Shown here: one piece after another, positions 57,916 through 64,000 of the stretch
Layout of the letters: every line of letters starts with the position of its first letter
Position numbering within the stretch: the stretch's first letter is position 1
Origin: Piscicola geometra
Taxonomy: Eukaryota; Annelida; Clitellata; Hirudinida; Piscicolidae
Length of the DNA stretch: 64,000 nucleotides
Direction: 5' to 3'
Assembly: GCA_943735955.1 (NCBI GenBank)
Contig: OX030965.1
Location: forward strand, 2,177,701-2,241,700
Position numbers and translations under genes: made by a program
Notes under the pieces: model-generated
Seen by the model: the letters and a program-made list of their open reading frames with translations, nothing else
What the model was told of the DNA's origin: nothing
The model's database searches: none

Positions 57916-60249
57916 CATGGGCGGTTATCCTGGAGGGACCCTGGGGTCAGGACCCCCACCCCCTCTTTTTTCCCATTTTTGTATTCATAAATTTTTATTT
58001 GGATATGAGCATAATCTTCAACCATGGCATAAAAGTGAATGTTTATACAGTAATACATTGTGAGTATTTGTAGTTATAGTGATAGCTGTCTAAAACAAAA
58101 ATATTCTTTTTTTACTTAAATACTCCTTCACCTAGTTTTTTTATCACTATGGCGTAGGCGGGAATCCTGAGGGGGTCCTGGGGTCCACCTCTACAAGAAC
58201 TTTTAAAATACACATTTCTCACCTCTCATTTTGATACGACCCTAATCGTCAACCATGGGATACAAAAATGCTAATACAGTAATACATTGTGAGTATGTAT
58301 GGGCAGCGATGTTAGAAACACAGTGTGCATTGATAATGCCGAATCAAGCAGTTTGGTGTTGTGGTTGACGGCACACAAGACTGCAATGGGTTAGAGCAGG
58401 AATCGATATGCATTCGTTTTGTTGATCGGAAAACATTATCTGCTGTAGTAAAAGATTTTCTGATCAGAATTATGCTACCTATAGAAAACCTCAGAGCTCA
58501 GACTTATGACGGCGCTTCTAACATGAGTGGCCGCTATAACGGTTATCAGGCTATTATCAGCAGTGAGCATCCACTTGTATTGTTTTTCCACTGTTCTGCA
58601 CACTGTGCAAATCTTGTTGCCCAGCACACAGCTGCCGCAAATCCCTTTGTGAGCAATTCACTTCAGTTTGTCCAAGAGTTAGGTGCTTTTCACAATCGTT
58701 CAGGGAAGGTCAAGAAGCAGTTTAGTGATGCTTTAGTGTCTCTTATAATTGCCTTTCCTGATGAGCCACTGAATAAAAAGTATAGTATAAAACTTCTTTG
58801 TCCTACAAGATGACTGACCAGAGTTTCTACAATGTCTTCTGTGCTTGAACATTATGAAGTGGTACTTGTTAGCTTGGAATCATTTGCTTCCATTGGTACT
58901 GCTGATGAAACAGCTGTAAAGGCTCGAGGCCTTTTTTCAACAGGGCACTACTGCACTGGCCCTCAAGGTAGTTGTTTTGGTGTTTTCACTTCTGGAACAG
59001 TTAAACAAGTCGTTGCAATCAGCAAGTGCCAAGGTAAGTGGAATGGTTGCAGCGACTGATTCAGTTGTGCAAGAACTGCGTCGCTTACGATCAGATGAGC
59101 AGTTTAACGCCCTTTACAGAGATGTCAACAGTATGGTTTTGGCATATGATCTCGAGCCGATTGCTGTACCTCGGGTGCGAAAGCCGCCACAAAAGTGTTG
59201 TGGGCTGGGCCCAGCTTATGTAGCAACAACACCAGAGGAACATTATCGAGCAGCATATTACGCTGTCATAGACATTGCAATCATGCAACTCACAGAAAGG
59301 TTTAATCGAGATTCTCCTGGTTTGCGTTCATACTTGCAGCTGGAGACAATGTTGCTAACTAGTGAAGTGAACCATGATATTTGCAAGCAGTATCGTGAGT
59401 TAAATGAAACTGGTCTTTGTTCACAGTAAGCTATGTTTAAAGACCAGAATGAATACAGAACTTTAGCACAAACGCAAAAAATAATGCAAGCTATGATTAC
59501 GGAGGCCAGACATCTGTTTCCTTAGGTTGAAAGATTTATCAGGTTGATGCTTGTGTGTCCAACAACGTCATGTACTGCAGAAAGATCTATTAGTGCTTTG
59601 CGACTTAGTTGCGTACACCTATGACACAGCCTCGCTTGAATTCACTGACCGTTTGTCCTGCACATCAGGATATACATGACAGTCTGTATTTGAAAAGAAT
59701 ATCAGAAGAATTTGCTAGTCGTTCAGACATTCGAAGGGGTCTTTTTGGAAATTGGAGTAAACGAGCTGTGGGGAGAGGGCAGGAGGACAGGCAGAGAGGG
59801 TATTTTATGCTATCTAAATGGCCCACAGTGTATATTTAGAATCTAAATATACACTGTGAGCCAAAAAAATCACCCAATGTATATTTTTTTAAACTTTGGC
59901 AAATTTAAATCTATTTGAAATGTTTAAACTATCGTACTCAGAAATTAATGGAAAACAAGATGTTATAAAATTTATTTATATAGATGACAAATAATAAAAG
60001 GTACTAAAATCGCTATTGTTTTTCTTCAAATCGCTCATAGTGGCAATAGAAAAGTATTTTTATTGAGTATCAAACTTTTTTTTAATGTTTGGTGATAAAA
60101 ATATTAATAGTTGATACAAAAATAATTTGCACTACAGCAAACAATACTAAATAATATCGCTGGTACTGTATTGGCCGATACCGGTTCTTTGATTCCAACC
60201 CTGGAGAAGACCCCCCCCCTCCAAGATTTTCCGCCAATCGCCGCCCCTG
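57916..60249 (+). mobile_element. hAT-type element with transposase remnant, inserted in an AGT microsatellite
   Basis: Ends are CATGGGCGGTTATCCTGG and, inverted, CAGGGGCGGCGATTGGCGG. GTAGTAGT lies on both sides (57908-57915 and 60250-60257), consistent with an 8-bp duplication but within AGT repeats. The 5' region repeats GGGGTCCTGGGGTCCA, like the element at 18093, of which this is the larger relative. The interior carries the transposase remnant. Confidence 0.88.
58340..59840 (+). pseudogene. hAT transposase remnant, ZMYM1/DUF4371-like
   Basis: Broken frames give VDGTQDCNGLEQESICIRFV, LRAQTYDGASNMSGRYNGYQ and LFFHCSAHCANLVAQ (58360-58640), then PPQKCCGLGPAYVATTPEEH and YYAVIDIAIMQLTERFNRDS (59180-59320). 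Near 59540-59720 a C-terminal dimerisation-like stretch follows (TSCTAERSIS-like, then LNSLTVCPAHQDIHDSL). This is the order found in ZMYM1-like hAT transposases with a DUF4371 RNase H-like core. At least four stops or frameshifts interrupt it. Confidence 0.82.
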
Positions 60250-60257
60250 GTAGTAGT

Positions 60258-61714
<1,457 letters not shown>

Positions 61715-61719
61715 GACGA

Positions 61720-64000
61720 GGAGGGAGGTCTCTGGCACTCACGAGGAGGGAGGTCTATTGACTCACGAGGAGGGAGGTCTCTGGCACTCACGAGGAGGGA
61801 GGTCTCTGGCACTCACGAGGAGGGAGGTCTCTGGCACTCACGAGGAGGGAGGTCTCTGGCACTCAGGAGGAGGGAGGTCTCTGGCAATCAGGAGGAGGGA
61901 GGTCTCTGGCACTCACAAGGAGGGAGGTCTCTGGCACTCACGAGGAGGGAGGTCTCTGGCACTCACGAGGAGGGAGGTCTCTGGCACTCACGAGGAGGGA
62001 GGTCTCTGGCACTCACGAGGAGGGAGGTCTCTGGCACTCAGGAGGAGGGAGGTCTCTGGCACTCACGAGGAGGGAGGTCTCTGGCACTCACGAGGAGGGA
62101 GGTCTCTGGCACTCACGAGGAGGGAGGTCTCTGGCACTCAGGAAGAGGGAGGTCTCTGGCACTCAGGAGGAGGGAGGTCTCTGGCACTCAGGAGGAGGGA
62201 GGTCTCTTGACTCAGGAGGAGGGAGGTCTCTGGCACTCACGAGGAGGGAGGTCTCTGGCACTCAGGAGGAGGGAGGTCTCTGGCACTCACGAGAAGGGAG
62301 GTCTCTGGCACTCAGGAGGAGGGAGGTCTCTGGCACTCAGGAGGAGGGAGGTCTCTTGACTCACGAGGAGGGAGGTCTCTGGCACTCAGGAGGAGGGAGA
62401 TCTCTGGCACTCACGAGGAGGGAGGTCTCTGGCACTCACGAGGAGGGAGGTCTCTGGCACTCAGGAAGAGGGAGGTCTCTGGCACTCAGGAGGAGGGAGG
62501 TCTCTGGCACTCAGGAGGAGGGAGGTCTCTTGACTCAGGAGGAGGGAGGTCTCTGGCACTCACGAGGAGGGAGGTCTCTGGCACTCAGGAGGAGGGAGGT
62601 CTCTGGCACTCACGAGAAGGGAGGTCTCTGGCACTCAGGAGGAAGGAGGTCTCTGGCACTCACGAGGAGGGAGGTCTCTGGCACTCAGGAGGAGGGAGGT
62701 CTCTGGCACTCAGGAGGAGGGAGGTCTCTTGACTTACGAGGAGGGAGGTCTCTTGACTCAGGAGGAGGGAGGTCTCTTGACTCACGAGGAGGGAGGTCTC
62801 TGGCACTCACGAGGAGGGAGGTCTCTGGCACTCAGGAGGAGGAAGGTCTCTGGCACTCACGAGGAGGGAGGTCTCTGGCACTCAGGAGGAGGGAGGTCTC
62901 TTGACTTACGAGGAGGGAGGTCTCTTGACTCAGGAGGAGGGAGGTCTCTTGACTCAGGAGGAGGGAGGTCTCTTGACTCACGAGGAGGGAGGTCTCTGGC
63001 ACTCACGAGGAGGGAGGTCTCTGGCACTCAGGAGGAGGGAGGTCTCTTGACTCACGAGGAGGGAGGTCTCTGGCACTCAGGAGGAGGGAGGTCTCTGGCA
63101 CTCACGAGGAGGGAGGTCTCTGGCACTCAGGAGGAGGGAGGTCTCTTGACTCACGAGGAGGGAGGTCTCTGGCACTCACGAGGAGGGAGGTTTCTGGCAC
63201 TCAGGAGGAGGGAGGTCTCTGGCACTCAGGAGGAGGGAGGTCTCTGGCACTCACGAAGAGGGAGGTCTCTGGCACTCACGAGGAGGGAGGTCTCTGGCAC
63301 TCACGAGGAGGGAGGTCTCTGGCACTCAGGAGGAGGGAGGTCTCTGGCACTCAGGAGGAGGGAGGTCTCTGGCACTCAGGAGGAGGGAGGTCTCTGGCAC
63401 TCACGAGGAGGGAGGTCTCTGGCACTCACGAGGAGGGAGGTCTCTGGCACTCAGGAGGAGGGAGGTCTCTGGCACTCACGAGGAGGGAGGTCTCTGGCAC
63501 TCACGAGGAGGGAGGTCTCTGGCACTCAGGAAGAGGGAGGTCTCTGGCACTCAGGAAGAGAGAGGTCTCTGGCACTCAGGAGGAGGGAGGTCTCTGGCAC
63601 TCACGAGGAGGGAGGTCTCTGGCACTCACGAGGAGAGAGGTCTCTGGCACTCACGAGGAGGGAGGTCTCTGCCACTCACGAGGAGGGAGGTCTCTGGCAC
63701 TCACGAGGAGGGAGGTCTCTGTGACTCACGAGGAGGGAGGTCTCTGGCACTCAGGAGGAGGGAGGTCTCTGGCACTCACGAGGAGGGAGGTCTCTGGCAC
63801 TCACGAGGAGGGAGGTCTCTGGCCCTCACGAGGAGGGAGGTCTCTGGCACTCAGGAGGAGGGAGGTCTCTGGCACTCACGAGGAGGGAGGTCTCTGGCAC
63901 TCACGAGGAGGGAGGTCTCTGGCACTCACGAGGAGGGAGGTCTCTGGCACTCACGAGGAGGGAGGTCTCTGGCACTCACGAGGAGGGAGGTCTCTTGACT
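61720..64000. repeat. 24/25-bp minisatellite running off the window edge, about 91 units
   Basis: The unit is GAGGTCTCTGGCACTCACGA plus GGAGG (25 bp); a 24-bp form has CTCTTGACTCA instead of CTCTGGCACTCA. A C/G difference in CACTCACGAGG versus CACTCAGGAGG splits the units into two main classes. All three plus-strand frames are open through it for long stretches, giving period-25 peptides, which is not evidence for a gene. Confidence 0.97.

Overview
This is eukaryotic, almost certainly invertebrate animal DNA. It carries three spliced protein-coding genes whose exons can be followed residue by residue, in a background saturated with microsatellites, minisatellites, one very large 20-bp satellite, tRNA-derived SINEs, DNA transposon remnants and a LINE fossil. 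A lophotrochozoan (annelid or mollusc) would fit, but the sequence alone does not settle the phylum. There are no operons, no CRISPR array and no prokaryotic signals. Most long open frames in the window are artefacts of tandem repeats.

Layout. Positions 1-2206 are repeat-rich and lie downstream of gene 1. Gene 1 (minus, 2207-7176, 11 exons) is protoporphyrinogen oxidase (PPOX), the penultimate enzyme of haem synthesis; the joined exons give 504 aa. It faces gene 2 head-to-head across about 325 bp (7177-7501). Gene 2 (plus, 7502-14516, 13 exons, about 663 aa) is MPP10/MPHOSPH10, the U3 snoRNP protein of the small-subunit processome. Positions 14517-20866 hold a SINE, a ZBED-type hAT element (15445-16747), a decayed transposase-like stretch, a CATGGGCGG-type hAT deletion derivative with a perfect 8-bp target duplication (18093-19250), a roughly 525-bp TG array and a 15-bp tandem repeat. 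Gene 3 (plus, 20867-55059, 5 exons, about 1441 aa) is a glutaredoxin-domain cysteine-rich (GRXCR-type) protein with a huge Q/N/S/T-rich first exon.

Intron 2 of gene 3 is about 28.4 kb. It splits the glutaredoxin domain and contains about 23.6 kb of one 20-bp satellite (26861-50490) with multi-kilobase higher-order duplications. It also contains a large palindromic element, a Merlin-type transposase fossil and a 729-bp inverted-repeat element. Intron 4 holds a second ZBED-type hAT copy with a perfect target duplication. After gene 3 come a degraded LINE (endonuclease and reverse transcriptase pieces), an AGT microsatellite invaded by a ZMYM1/DUF4371-like hAT element (57916-60249), an ATA array and a 24/25-bp minisatellite that runs off the window end.

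The main theme is that tandem repeats fill most introns of all three genes, often from splice donor to splice acceptor, and the same triplet expansions occur inside exons as D/E, Q, N and S runs. The three genes have no evident functional connection except the shared PPOX/MPP10 intergenic region. All homology statements come from recognising protein patterns; no search was run.
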